A DNA stretch of 64,000 bases, from the NCBI GenBank assembly GCA_963969345.1, contig OZ017769.1, positions 6,947,725 to 7,011,724 on the forward strand, given 5' to 3'. Of this stretch, positions 53,483 to 64,000 are shown piece after piece. The notes below the pieces were generated by a model, which made no database searches, had not been told where the DNA came from, and was given only the letters and a program-made list of their open reading frames with translations. This DNA is from Turbatrix aceti. Its lineage: Eukaryota; Nematoda; Chromadorea; Rhabditida; Panagrolaimidae. A program made the translations under genes and the position numbers. Position 1 is the first letter of the stretch. The number at the start of each line of letters is the position of its first letter.

Positions 53483-54659
53483 TCAGGTCTCCAAAAGTCC
53501 AATGACGAGATCGGTCAAAACGTCAACAGAGTTTTTGAGTTCACCAACTGGGATAAACTCATCCAAGCTATGCGCGTTGGTAATAGACCCCGGGCCGTAG
53601 AGAAAGGCGCCTTTGAGGTGCGATCGATAGTCAAAGTACGGAATATCGGTGTTGAAGGAAACCGGATGGCTCTCGTACGGCTTCGGTGGCTCTGAAAGTA
53701 CCGGGAAACGGTAAAAATCAGGTTCAAGTTCAACTCACTCGACAGCAAGACGGGCTCGTTGATTCCCAGCACTTCCACGGCGACGCGCCCCTTGGCCAGC
53801 CTTTGTAGAACCTCTAGCACCTCTTTGGCAGAGTGCGTGACTCGGACAAAGACGCTGGCACTGGCGTGGGCCGCCAGAGCGTTCAGCGCCTGTCCGCCTT
53901 CGATGAGACCGATGTTGAGCGTCGTAGCGCCGAGTCGGGGGTCAGAAGGCCATTCGTGTTTTCGGACGTCGGCTAAGACGTCGAGTAATTTTTCGATGGC
54001 ACTTTCGCCCAGATGAGGATAGCCGGAGTGAGCCGCACGGCCTTTGGCTGTGAATTTTACCTTTACGGCACCTTTTTGGACGCTGCCGAATTTCATTTCG
54101 GTGGGCTCGCCGACGATGAGGAAGTCTGGTTTAAGCACAAATTTGTTGGCTGACTGCAAAAAAAATAAACAAACAGATGAGGCACCTGTCACCTGTACTT
54201 TCCACCGGGTTTACATACCTTCATGCCAATGTGATCCGTTTCTTCGCCAACAACGAGCAGCAGACCCACGTGTTCGGCTAAATCCGGCCGGGTTTCAGCG
54301 ATTCGCATGAGCGCGAAAACCTGGCTAGCAATCTGGCCCTTGGCGTCATTGGCACCGCGACCGTAAATCTTGTCTCCAACAACGCGGGGCGGCAGGTAGG
54401 GCGGAACAGTGTCAAGGTGAGTGTTGAAGAGCACCTTCGGCCCGGGGGCCGAGAAAGGGCCGGTAGTGACCAGAAGATTGAAGCGGTCCTTGACGCCGCC
54501 GGGAATGGGCTGGACGAGCAGGTTGAACCCCTCGGTCTTGAGGAACTCTTTCAGGGCAAAGCCGAGGCCTCCCTCGAGGCCCGTCGAGCTGTCTATCGCC
54601 ATGAGGGCCACGAGGAAGGCCGCAACGTCGTCACGGGCCAATTCAAGCTCTTCCGACAT
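53483..54659 (-). CDS. M20-family metallopeptidase, acetylornithine-deacetylase-like
   Basis: Exons 54219..54659, 53739..54153 and 53483..53691 encode 354 residues. The M20 catalytic pattern is complete: VLFNTHLDTVPP (first His ligand and catalytic Asp), GRGANDAKGQIASQ (bridging Asp), LLVVGEETDH (catalytic and metal Glu), IVGEPTEMK (acidic ligand), and ITNAHSLDE (last His). A dimerisation lid lies between (GAVKVKFTAKGRAAHSGYPH). Its length and VPP/DAKG style resemble ArgE-like deacetylases of fungi and plants more than animal aminoacylase-1 or CNDP. The likely reaction is hydrolysis of an N-acyl amino acid. Introns with normal splice sites show it is a host gene. No signal peptide, so cytosolic. 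Confidence 0.85.
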
Positions 54660-55345
54660 CGTTGGCTGAATTGGCTGAATCGATCGACTTGCGAATGTGA
54701 CCTCGACTGCGCAGGGGGGGAGAGCAAGGTAAACAACGCCACCGCCACCGTTCGACCGGCTGCGGACAGGTGCGGTGGACACGCACACGTCCTCCGCCTT
54801 GATAACGAGACTGCCTGCGCCTGCAGTCGATCACACCGTTGTCCGTTGTCTTGTCCCGTCCGAGACAAGCTTCTCGATATCAAAGATCAAGATCAGTTGA
54901 TCGACCCGATAATCACATAAAATTCCACCATTGATTTTCCGACGATGCAGCTTATTCCTCGAGGCAATGATGACTCACTGATTTTTTGTTGGTGTTCAAA
55001 ATGAATAAAATTGCATTACTTTTTTTGAAAAAAAGACAACCCCAAATTTTGAAAAAATGCAATGCAACTTGTAAGAAAACTGTTCAACAAAATCTTTTGA
55101 AAATTTTTTGTTGGCTTTTCTGTTGAATATATTTTGTGGTTTTTAATTAATAAAATCACAAACAACAAGGACAAACGAATTTTGTAAAAAAAACTGGAAT
55201 CCAAAAACAAAAAAAAAGCAAAAGATTCGTGATTGCGCATCTAGATGCTTCCTGCCGCGAAAGTTGTGCGTAAAGTTGAGCTCGGTGGACACGTTGGGTT
55301 GTGTTAGACGCTTCAGCACAGCGGTGAGGCTTTGTTTCGGCTTTG
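54660..55345. other. Divergent promoter region, M20 peptidase / RWDD1
   Basis: Upstream sequence of both genes. A minus-strand CCAATTCAG acceptor-like site lies 6 nt before the peptidase ATG. The stretch 55000-55240 is A/T-rich. No gene. Confidence 0.45.
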
Positions 55346-56825
55346 ATGGATGCCAAACAACAGCAGGAGGACGAGCTGATGGTGCTCGAATCAGCGTACA
55401 TGAACGAGTACAAGCCAATAAGCACAGATTACCCCAACATTGTCGTATCCTTAACCTTCCCTACTCTCCCGGTGAGTTTGTTTTATATTCCCTTTCCTTT
55501 CCCTGATTTTTACACCAGCAATCTTGCAGGAAAGCGTAAATCACAATTTGCCACCAGAGTACGTCTTTGACGTGACGCTGACTGCCAAATTGCCTGCAGA
55601 GTACCCCGATGACTTGCCGGAACTCACTCTCGAGGGCATTGGCGAGCATCTCGGCGAAGAGGTCAACGACGCTCTTCTCAAGGAGTTGCTAGACATTGCG
55701 TGGGCCAACAGGGGCATGCCCATGATCTACGCCGTTGTCAGCGAGTTGACTGTATGTTTTACACCTGGTCGGGAGTTTTTTTCAATTTCCTTGAATTTTT
55801 TTTTAGACCAAGCTCGAAGACTTGGTGACAAAAATAGCGAAGCAAAAGGAGGAAGAGGAGCTCAAACAACGCCAAAAGGAGGAAGAGGTTGCCTACCAGG
55901 AGTACGAAGGTGCGTTTTCCTCCGTGTAAACAAACATTCAAATGACCAGCTTTTCAGCAGCCCGAGTGACCGTCGAAAATTTCATGGAATGGAAGAGGGT
56001 CTTTGACGAGGAGATGCGGCCCATCAGATTAAAAGCCAAGCATGTAGGTTCCATTCTTCGTTTAAAAAAAAAATTTATTTGCGAAAAACTATGCATATCC
56101 GTCTCCACAAATTTTTTTACGGTAATACAAACTTTTCTGCACATAAAATTGTCACTGTTGCACAAAAATTAAAAAAATGACCACCAAACGGATTTTTTTT
56201 GGATTTTTGCGGTCCTCCCTTTTTATGGAAGTTGTGCGTGCAGATCGACCTCTCCGCGCTCTGCATCGATGCGACGATCGATTGCGCGCAATCGTTGACG
56301 CTGACGGGTCGCGATCCAACCAACAGGCGAAACGAGGCTTCATTGATCGTGTGCTTTTTTTCGGGGGTTTCACTGACATGCTTAGTCTGAATACTAAATT
56401 ACATAAATTTCCGATTCATGATTGCGTGCGTTATCGTCGTTTTTATCAAATATTTACCTGTCCCATGTTTTTTTGTCCTTTCAATAACTTGTTTCGCTTC
56501 AGGCTCGTCTCGCGCAGACAGAAGGCAAGCTGACAGGCAAGCAAATGTTCCTCCAAGACCAACTGCTTGGCATTTCGGATCTGGCCCTGACAGAAGACAC
56601 TTCAGCCGAAGTCGAAGCCGAAACCGATGCGAAAGTCGTGGTTGACGGCGTCGAGGTGGACGAGAGTCTTTTCCAGGTGAGTCATCGTCTTCGCCCGCGG
56701 CCGTGGACGCGGACGCGGACGAGGATGCGGGGTGAGGCGTTTGTCTATCGATTAACTTGCAGGACGACATCGACCTTCCCGATGATTCCGACGATGACGA
56801 CTCCGACTATAAGCCTGATGAATGA
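55346..56825 (+). CDS. RWD-domain protein, RWDD1 / Gir2 (DFRP2-like)
   Basis: Exons 55346..55471, 55530..55751, 55807..55909, 55958..56043, 56503..56676 and 56763..56825 encode 257 residues (human RWDD1 is 243). The RWD domain is residues 1-115: QQQEDELMVLESAYMNEYKP, LPPEYVFDVTLTAKLPAEYP, MPMIYAVVSELT. A charged coiled coil follows (AKQKEEEELKQRQKEEEVAY), then VTVENFMEWKRVFDEEM, KLTGKQMFLQDQL and the acidic end VEVDESLFQ to DDDSDYKPDE. These match RWDD1/Gir2, which binds the GTPase DRG2 and touches GCN1-GCN2 stress signalling on ribosomes. The stop is 189 nt before the par-6 ATG. Confidence 0.9.
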
Positions 56826-57002
56826 TTTTTTTTCGTTTTTGTTGAGATTGTTATTATTAAAAAAAACCGTGACTGGAAACTTTCGAGGAACTGAGTTGGA
56901 AGGGGTTACGTCCCCTGAGTACCGTAAACCTTTGAATATTGTGATACACATTTTTATGTATTTACACGTTTTTTTATTTGTTTGTGTTCAACGGTGCATG
57001 TT

Positions 57003-57012
57003 TTTTTTCCAG
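57003..57012 (+). promoter_or_regulatory. Likely trans-splice acceptor of par-6
   Basis: T-rich tract ending in CCAG at 57012, two bases before the ATG context CGATG. No donor for a 5'UTR intron is evident in the 189-nt gap after RWDD1. Confidence 0.5.
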
Positions 57013-57014
57013 CG

Positions 57015-58323
57015 ATGTCGTGGAGCAACGCATCGAGCTCTTCGCCGTCGTCGACCGGCGCGAGGCCGGTCTCCACATACTCCCCAACCAAAGTACCCCC
57101 GCGACTCGTTGTGAAATCCAAATTCGACAGCGAATTCCGTCGCTTTTCAATGTTTCTCAATCCTGAGAACCTGCTGGATTACCGAACTTTTCGGCGCCAG
57201 GTCTCAGAACTACACTCGCTTCAGGACCTGCCGATCACTCTGTGCTACACCAGCAACCTCGGTGATTTGCTGCCAATCACCAATGACGAGGTTTGTTTCT
57301 TTTATGAAAGTTCAGCCCGCGAAATAAACGCTGCATGTTGTGTTTCAGAACTTCCGCAAGTCCTTTGAATCCAGCTCCCCGTGCCTCAGGCTTCTGATTC
57401 AGCGAAAGGGCGAGAGCTGGGAGGAGAAGTACGGCTATGGCACGGATAGTACCGACAGGCGACGAAAGGGGTTGTCTGGCATCTTCGGCGCTCCGAGCAA
57501 ACACACCCGGCGTCAGTACAGCATCTCCAATCCGGAGGACTTCAGACAGGTGTCGGCCATCATCGACGTCGACGTGGTCCCTGAAACACACCGCCGAGTC
57601 AGGCTCTGCAAACACGGCGGCGAAGACAAGAAACTCGGATTTTTCATTCGTGATGGTGAGTAATTTTAAAATTGGACACGAGACCGTTTTTTGTCTTTTT
57701 TATCACAAAAAATGTTTTTTTCGTTTCTGTCAGTTTCCCAAAAATACGATACCCCCAAAAAACAGAACAATAGAATTTTCGCTCCGAGACCACAACATCT
57801 TGTCTCAAAGCGAAAATAAATTGTTCGCTCAAATTTGCCATTTTGAAGTTTTTTACGATACAATGTGCCCTTTTCAGGAACAGCAGTGCGATTGACGGCC
57901 CAAGGCGCGCAAAAGGTGTCTGGCATCTTCATCAGCCGTCTGCTGGCAGGAGGTCTCGCAGAATCCTCCGGACTCCTCGCCGTCAACGACGAAGTCCTCG
58001 AGGTCAACGGCATCGACGTGCAGGGCAAGACCCTCGACCAGGTGACCGATATGATGATCGCCAACGCTTCCAACCTCATCATCACGACCAAGCCCGCGAA
58101 CCAGAGAAATACGCTGCAACGCAACGCGATGCAGCGTACGTCAGGCACGGATTCCCTCGGCTCCGGCAATCGCCGCAGTCAGGGCAGCATGGCGTCGTCC
58201 ACGAAGGCGGCCTCTGCTCGCCATCGCCCACAGAACCACGGCGACGCCGGTTCGGACTCCGAAGACGAGGTCATCGACTACTCAGCCAACCGCCATGCCG
58301 CTCTAGGGGCGCCCTCCCGATGA
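57015..58323 (+). CDS. par-6: PAR-6 polarity protein
   Basis: Exons 57015..57290, 57349..57655 and 57878..58323 encode 342 residues. A PB1 domain lies at about residues 30-110 ([35 protein letters not shown]), which binds atypical PKC. The semi-CRIB motif for CDC-42 is [20 protein letters not shown] (about 158-177). The PDZ domain starts with the carboxylate-binding loop [14 protein letters not shown] and contains [23 protein letters not shown]-6 with PAR-3 and PKC-3 sets anterior and apical polarity. The tail is Ser/Asp-rich. The ATG follows a TTTTTTTTCCAG site by 2 nt, typical of spliced-leader trans-splicing, which with the 189-nt gap to RWDD1 suggests an operon. Confidence 0.95.
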
Positions 58324-58854
58324 TGAGGAGGAGCGCTGCCATCCTGCGACCTAATTTATGAGAATTTTTGTACGCCCACCGTGCCTTCCTATCATTTGGC
58401 TCACTTGCATCACATCGGTATAAGTTATACATAAATACTGCAATTTTTGTTACGGAAACTTTGCAAAATGACATTTTCGCAGGAAAAATTGTGAAAAATT
58501 AAAAAATGCTAAATTGTGATTTTTAATTTAAAAAATTAATTACTTGAAAAAAAGTTGCCAGGTGAATGTTTTAAGAGTGTGACACAATTAAGGAACTGGA
58601 AAGGTAATGACACGGTCACGCCAGCATTGACAGGCAGGTGCGATACAAAAGAGATGAGATCTGGGCTGCGTGCAGTTCGGATCGTGGCGAGAGCACCGGT
58701 GCGAGCGAGTTGCGGCGTTGTCTCCATTTGACGTTTTGCAGTGCACCCGGCGACAAAGAAATCAGTCGTGTTGCGTGGAATTGCTTCTCTCCCGACCATT
58801 GCGTTTCTTTTTCCTGCTTCTGTCTTGTGTAAAAGCATAGATTTGTAGTTCAAC
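58324..58854. other. Spacer between par-6 and TRAP-alpha
   Basis: par-6 3'UTR and TRAP-alpha promoter. No coding exon recognised. Confidence 0.5.
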
Positions 58855-59795
58855 ATGCGCTTTGCTTCGCGAACGCTCCTTGTGGCTCTCCTCGTCTTCG
58901 GAAGTAAGTTTTAATCCTTCAAAGTATTTTTTACGATCTTAATTGACTTGCAGGCATGGTCACCCTCCACGCTGAGGATCCCATTGACGGCGAGGTGCGG
59001 GATGAAGGCGAAGAACAAGAACAGCAGCTGGAGACCGAGGTTGGTTTTTGGTGACGTGAAAGTGGTTGGATTGACGATTTTTGGATTTTTCAGGCTACGG
59101 AAGAAACGATTACCTCCTCACCGGATGCTCAGACCTCGTTCATCTTTGTGCAGCCCGAAGCCGCCAAGAATCTCGAACTTGTGGCCGGCCAGGTGACCAA
59201 GTTCCTCATCGGTTTCGCCAACCGCGGCGAGAAGGACTTTGTCGTCGATGTTTCGCAGTCTTCCTTCCGTTATCCCGTCGATTACAACTACCATGTGCTC
59301 AACGTGAGTTTTTTTAGCCGACAACTGCAAGGCTTATGACTTGGATGTTTTTTGTAGTTCACCACTGCCAACTACGGTCGCACGGTTGCCCCGAAGCAGG
59401 AAGCCACCTTCGATTACGCGTTCGTCCCCAACGAAGCCTTCATCGGTCGCCCGCTCATCCTCGCCGTCGAACTCCACTACCACGACGTTGCCGGAAATCC
59501 CTTCACCGCGACTGTCTACAACCAGACAATCACGGTCATCGAAGACGACAACGCAAACGTTGGCGAGTACGCTCTGCTCATTCTGACGGGTCTCGGTCTT
59601 ACGGTCCTCTTCCTCCTCATCGGCCAGAACGTGCTATCCCGCTTCACGCGCAGCAAGGCCCCCCGCTCCCGGCCTCTCCAGGAAACGGGTACGAACAGCG
59701 ACGTTGACTACGAATGGATTCCCGCTCTGAACACGAAGAAATCGCCGAATCCCAACTCGCCCCGCCGCAGACCTAAGACCCAGAAGGACAACTAG
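58855..59795 (+). CDS. trap-1: Translocon-associated protein subunit alpha (SSR1)
   Basis: Exons 58855..58903, 58954..59039, 59094..59303 and 59358..59795 encode 260 residues. The signal peptide is MRFASRTLLVALLVFGS. An acidic stretch (DGEVRDEGEEQEQQLETE) follows, then the lumenal beta-rich domain (ELVAGQVTKFLIGFANRGEK, FTTANYGRTVAPKQEATFDY, GRPLILAVELHYHDVAGNPF). One membrane segment (YALLILTGLGLTVLFLLIG) precedes a basic cytosolic tail (KKSPNPNSPRRRPKTQKDN). TRAP associates with the Sec61 channel and assists translocation of some secretory proteins. Codons are C-ending, consistent with high expression. The symbol follows C. elegans naming. Confidence 0.93.
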
Positions 59796-60534
59796 GTGGC
59801 TTTTTCGGAGCGCCTTCTCACCCATCTGCTGCGTAAATTATTCGCTGTTCTCCGTCTTTGTCTTTGTCTTGGTCTGCCTCAGTTTCGCCTCGAGGACACC
59901 GCAGGTTGTTTTTTTTTGTGACTTTTTTTATTTTAATTTGTGCTAAAAATTGTTTATGGTTTTTTTTGACGCGAATAAACGAGTCGTCTTTTTGAGGGGT
60001 GTTTGGTGAGTTACGGGTTGCCTTGCCCCGTCCGGAACTATTTTTGGAGCCGGGGTGGGAGGGGAGGGGCGAACGTTCGTGTTTGTTCGCGAACAAATTT
60101 GTTTTTTCCTGTTCGTGTTCGTTCGCGAACAGATTTTTCTTAAATTTATTTGTTCGTGTTTCCCGAACATTGAAATTTTCCCAACAGATAAAATGAAAAA
60201 AAAATGGAAACGGTGTATATTACTGTTTTCCAAGACGAAAAAAACGTGCGTTACCCAATTTTTCGTTTTTTAATCGGACATACAAAATTTTGCAGAATTG
60301 ATAAAAAAAACTGTGTTCGTTCGCGAACACGGTAAAAAATGTTCACGTTCGTAAAATTTTTTTTAACAAAATTTTGCACAAAGGTCAATTTTTTGCATTC
60401 ATTCGATTTTTTGAACAAAAATATATTGAAAAATCAATTTTTTGTTCGCGAACAAAAAACGGCTGTTCGCCCATCCTTGAATGATTTTTGAGGTGTTTTT
60501 TGGTTGATTCAGTCCAATACGCGCTGCTTCAGGA
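59796..60534. repeat. TRAP-alpha / COG3 spacer containing a large GTTCG repeat
   Basis: AATAAA at 59974-59979 probably ends TRAP-alpha. From 60076 to 60475 the sequence carries many GTTCGCGAAC-type palindromes (GTTCGCGAACAAA, GTTCGTTCGCGAACAG, TTCGCGAACACGG, GTTCGCGAACAAAAAACGGC). The inner part matches the PFKFB intron repeat. A GCTGCTTCAG site lies 2 nt before the COG3 ATG, a candidate trans-splice acceptor. Confidence 0.65.
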
Positions 60535-63292
60535 ATGCAAGTGACGACAGAATCGTCCCTCGTCGACGTCGGCGGCGAAGTCACCGACCTCAACTCGCTC
60601 ATGGAGACCATCGTGGACCTGGCGACCGGTGACGACGCTCGGATGCTTTTTGGAGACGATAACGACGACGATGCTGATCTCTTCGAAATTGAGCACGCCG
60701 AGGCCGAAGAGGCTGTTGTGTTGGGCGCGTTTTACCGTCTCCAGGAAGCGGCTCTCAAAACCACCGATAGCGAGACGCTGGTTTCGTACAACCGCTGCAA
60801 GGCTCGTTTCGACGCTATCGAACGGGACGTCGAGGAGTGTCAATCGGTGAGTGTTGATGTCAAAGGTTTTTCTGACTTTGGAGAGCTTTCAGACGCTGAA
60901 CGACCTTCGAGACAAGTACAACTCGGTCTCGGACAAGACATCGGCCATGCATCAGGCCTGCGACCAGATGCTGAGTCAGCAGACGCGTCTTGCCGTCGGC
61001 ACGGATCAGCTCAAGACCTACCTGCATTATTACACCCAGCACGAGCGGATTATGAAGGTCTGCATCCGCGCAACGTAGAAAAAAAGGAAAATTTATGGTT
61101 TTTGCAGAAGCTTACGACGACCCGCCTCCAGGTAACCGGCAGCGTGTTCTCCCAGCTCCTGGCCAACATCCACGAATGTATACAGTTCCTGCGCGCCCAT
61201 CCGCAGCACCGGGAGTCGGCATTGTACATTGAAAAATATGAAGCCTGTCTCTCCCGGGCCCTGACCGCCATCAAGGCTTCTGTCTTCGCCGACGTGGCAG
61301 CCTGTGACGCTGATGTTCGGACCCGGCGCAGAAATCATCCTTCTGGGGCCGCGTTCAGCGACGAGGACAGCTACGCGCTGCTCTACGGCGTCTTCGGTGC
61401 GAGAGCCGCCGGTACGAAGAACGCGCTGACCCTGGCCCACCAGTTTTTCTCGGAACACGACGAGTATATTGATATGGTGACGGAGTGCGAAGAGGAGTAC
61501 TTTGCCGTTCGGGAGACCCTTCTGAGGCCTGCGGTGGAGGCGACGATCAATTCCCTCGTCGTGCAGCACAAGGACAGCTCGCATGCACTTGTTCGCGAGA
61601 CTTCCAATCTCCTGCTTCGTCTCTGCGACGATGAATTTCGTCTGTACAAGCAGTTTTTCATAGTCAAAGGCGCCGTTCCGCAGACACCCACTTCGGCTTC
61701 CAGCTTCTGGTACGCGGCTACCGGAACAGCGGGGATGACGCCCTTCCACCGGTTCACCGAGGGCCTCTGTCGGACGCTCTACGACTCACTCCGACCCCTC
61801 GTCATCCACAATCCGCATTTAGAAACGCTCGCCCAGCTCTGCACTTTGCTGAAAATTGAGATGATCGAAGAGCGCTGCGGAAACATTTTGACACAGACCC
61901 AGGATCCTGACAGCAACGATTTTATCAACCCGCGCGCCGGATTCGCTTCTGTCATGTCCGAGCTCGTTGGGGACATTGTTGAGCGCATTGTTTACCGGTG
62001 AGTGGTTTTTTATCCTGTAAATGAGCGTTTTTGAAGTTAAATCGTTTCAGAACATCGCTTTTTGGCCAAAACGACATTCTGGGCTACAAAGCGGCTCCCG
62101 GTGATCTGGCTTACCCCGAGCGGCTGATTATGATGAAGAACATCGAAGCCGAGACGACAGCGACCCCCGGCGGCGCTGGTTCGAGCACTTCGGCCATCGA
62201 TTTGCACTGTCTGTGGTACCCGACAGTCCGACGCACGATCATGTGCCTCAGCAAGCTTTTCAAGTGCCTTGATGTGGGTTTTTGGATTTTCTAGGCGCTG
62301 GAGGTAAAAAATGCGGTAATTTTTAGCAATCGGTATTTGTGAGCATTTCCCGGGAACTCTTCGAGCAATGCTGCCAATCGCTGGAAACCGCGGCCGAGGC
62401 GATGCGCGCGATGCCAATTGACCCGGCGAAGGCGTCGGTCAAGGGCTTCGGACGGCAGCTGGACGCTCAACTTTTTGTGGTCAAGCATCTGCTGATTATC
62501 CGGGAGCAGACGAGTCCCTATCGTATCACGGCAAAGGTCCTGCGCAATAATCCTGCATCGCTGACCGCCGCGGGCTCTGCTGTCTTGGATTCTGCGATTT
62601 CGCACTTTGATTATTCGTTCGACGTTTCGAGATACCGTAACTCGGCTATGCAGTTGTTCACCCCGGAAAGCCGGGCTAAATGGTTTGAACTGAGTTCGAA
62701 TAATGCTTTTCTGTCGTTTTTGCTCTCGGTAGGTTTTTTTGGAACGATGAGGGTTACTATGATGGTTCAACGTCATTGCAGGCGCCAGTTCAAGTCCACG
62801 AACTCCAAACCGACTCCCGCCGCATCATCGAATCAGAACTGCGCAAGCACTGTCACACACTCATCGAATTCGTCACGAGCATGGTCGTCGGCCCCCTCGT
62901 CTTCGTGACTGCCGAAGTCGACGCTTCGGAAAGCAAATCCCCCGAAGCGTGGAAAACTAATCCGAAACTCCAGCCAAAGGCACTCAACGACGTCGTCTCC
63001 AACATTTTCAGAAACTTGAAGCAGAATTGGCCCTCGGTGAGTGGTTATTTTTTGCAGAGGGTTTACCTCGTTTTTTTTCACCCACTCACTCGTTTTTCAG
63101 ATTAGAGCCACTTTCTCGCTCTACATCGGCGTACGCGAGACAGAGGAAATCCTGCTGCAACCCATCCGAAAGTCTGTCGTCGACACTTTTACGACCATCA
63201 ACCTCTTTGCTCAGAAGAACTTCACGGAGGAGCAGCGACAAGTGGCCAACGTGCCCAATCAGGAGCAGGTCTGGCTCCTCCTCAACGCCTGA
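60535..63292 (+). CDS. cogc-3: Conserved oligomeric Golgi complex subunit 3 (COG3 / Sec34)
   Basis: Exons 60535..60846, 60893..61057, 61108..61997, 62051..62273, 62327..62728, 62782..63036 and 63101..63292 encode 812 residues (human COG3 is 828). The N-terminal third is helical and coiled-coil-like (NRCKARFDAIERDVEECQS, TSAMHQACDQMLSQQTRLAV), then YYTQHERIMKKLTTTRLQVT across a join, matching the Sec34 domain. Later family blocks are LYKQFFIVKG, AIDLHCLWYPTVRRTIMCLS and LFAQKNFTEEQRQV. COG3 is a lobe-A tether in retrograde intra-Golgi traffic. One donor is GTCTGC, weaker than the GTGAGT/GTAAGT used elsewhere. AATAAA at 63385-63390. Confidence 0.93.
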
Positions 63293-64000
63293 GTCGGCCG
63301 GTGGTGTCTGGTGGTGGGTGTTTCGGGGACAGGTGAGGGGTGGACGGTGAAGGAAAAGGGAATTGTGCAAAATGCAAAATGAAGAATAAAGTTTGTTTTT
63401 ACGTGTTTCCGACTACCAGAAGGTGCCGCAGTTCAACTAGGCAGCGGACGGTAGCCTCCGTACTCGCTAATCGTTCCCCGGCGAAGCAGAGTCCGCCAAC
63501 TCCCAGTGGACGCCGGCGATTGGGAGAATTGCGGGAGAGTCGCTGCGACGCGACCGACCACTTGCGTTGTTCCTCCGTCGCTGCACTGCGCTGCCTGCGG
63601 GATGCGCCACACGACGACTCCTCGCAGCGGTCCCGATTGCCAATTAACCTCGCGCCCAAAAAAAACTGGAAGTTGTTGGCACGAGTTTTCTTGTTTTTGT
63701 TTGCCCAGGGGCGGCGAAATGCGATACGCTGAGATATGGGATGCCATTGCGAGAAGCGCGTCTCAGAGAAAGGGACGCGCTTCTAAAGGAATCGAGTTTT
63801 ACCTAAAGGAATCGATGCGCATCAGGAAACGAACCAGCAACCAACCGCCTGCAAGTGCAGACACGGGTCCATGCGTGCTTCTTGCAACTTTTTGGCACTC
63901 CAAGACCCTTGAGTTCTCTTTTTTTGGCAGGTTCACAGGCGCGCATTAACGAATAATCCCTACCGTACCCACGATTGTATTTTTTGCCCTCCTCAGGTAT
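63293..64000. other. COG3 3'UTR and window end
   Basis: AATAAA at 63385-63390 probably ends COG3. The remaining 600 bp shows no exon, RNA gene or element I can support. Confidence 0.5.
63385..63390 (+). terminator. Poly(A) signal of COG3
   Basis: AATAAA 92 nt after the stop codon. Confidence 0.6.

Overview
This is a nuclear genomic window from a nematode. The sequence shows short introns with T-rich TTTTCAG acceptors and an intact chemoreceptor of the nematode-only Srt class. It also has an SXP/RAL-2-like (DUF148) secreted gene, an AP180 orthologue that looks very close to C. elegans UNC-11 as I recall it, and several ATGs sitting 0-7 nt behind acceptor-like sites, as expected for spliced-leader trans-splicing. 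Coding exons are fairly GC-rich, while introns and spacers are full of A/T runs. I cannot name the species. All exon models were made by hand from the sequence: nearly every junction is GT..AG, exon phases add up, and protein motifs run across the joins.

Layout. 1-7235: the 3' end of an unknown gene, then two tandem related C2H2 zinc-finger genes, the first with a large foldback element in intron 1. 7436-9136 (-): ELL-associated factor EAF. 11937-12917 (-): an orphan protein with a myristoylation-type N-terminus. 14051-14740: ceramide-1-phosphate transfer protein (GLTP fold). 14929-17806: WDR75/UTP17. 18474-19088: a single-CH-domain calponin/transgelin protein. 19264-22116 (-): SAC2/INPP5F lipid phosphatase. 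24273-26857: a C2-WW4-HECT ubiquitin ligase (WWP/Nedd4 type). 27808-28668: NAC alpha. 29133-33664: PFKFB. 34358-35345: a short dolichol-kinase-like protein. 36184-39204 (-): UNC-11/AP180. 40880-43917 (-): an Eyes absent homologue whose phosphatase motifs are gone.

45311-51560 is an accessory block of fast-evolving secreted and chemosensory genes: a C-type lectin, a DUF148-like protein, two related secreted proteins of a family I do not recognise, an intact srt receptor and a truncated srt copy. 52092-54659 (-): a small tail-anchored orphan and an M20 peptidase resembling acetylornithine deacetylase. 55346-63292 is a dense run of conserved plus-strand genes: RWDD1/Gir2, PAR-6, TRAP-alpha and COG3, parts of which may be operons.

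The conserved genes are housekeeping or cell-biological (secretory pathway: TRAP-alpha, COG3, dolichol kinase, AP180; lipids: CPTP, SAC2; polarity: PAR-6; translation: NAC, RWDD1, WDR75) and do not form one pathway. The most interesting points are the EYA protein with all its acidic catalytic residues replaced, the foldback element and several interspersed palindromic repeat families, the secreted-protein pair, and the truncated srt copy lying directly upstream of an intact one.
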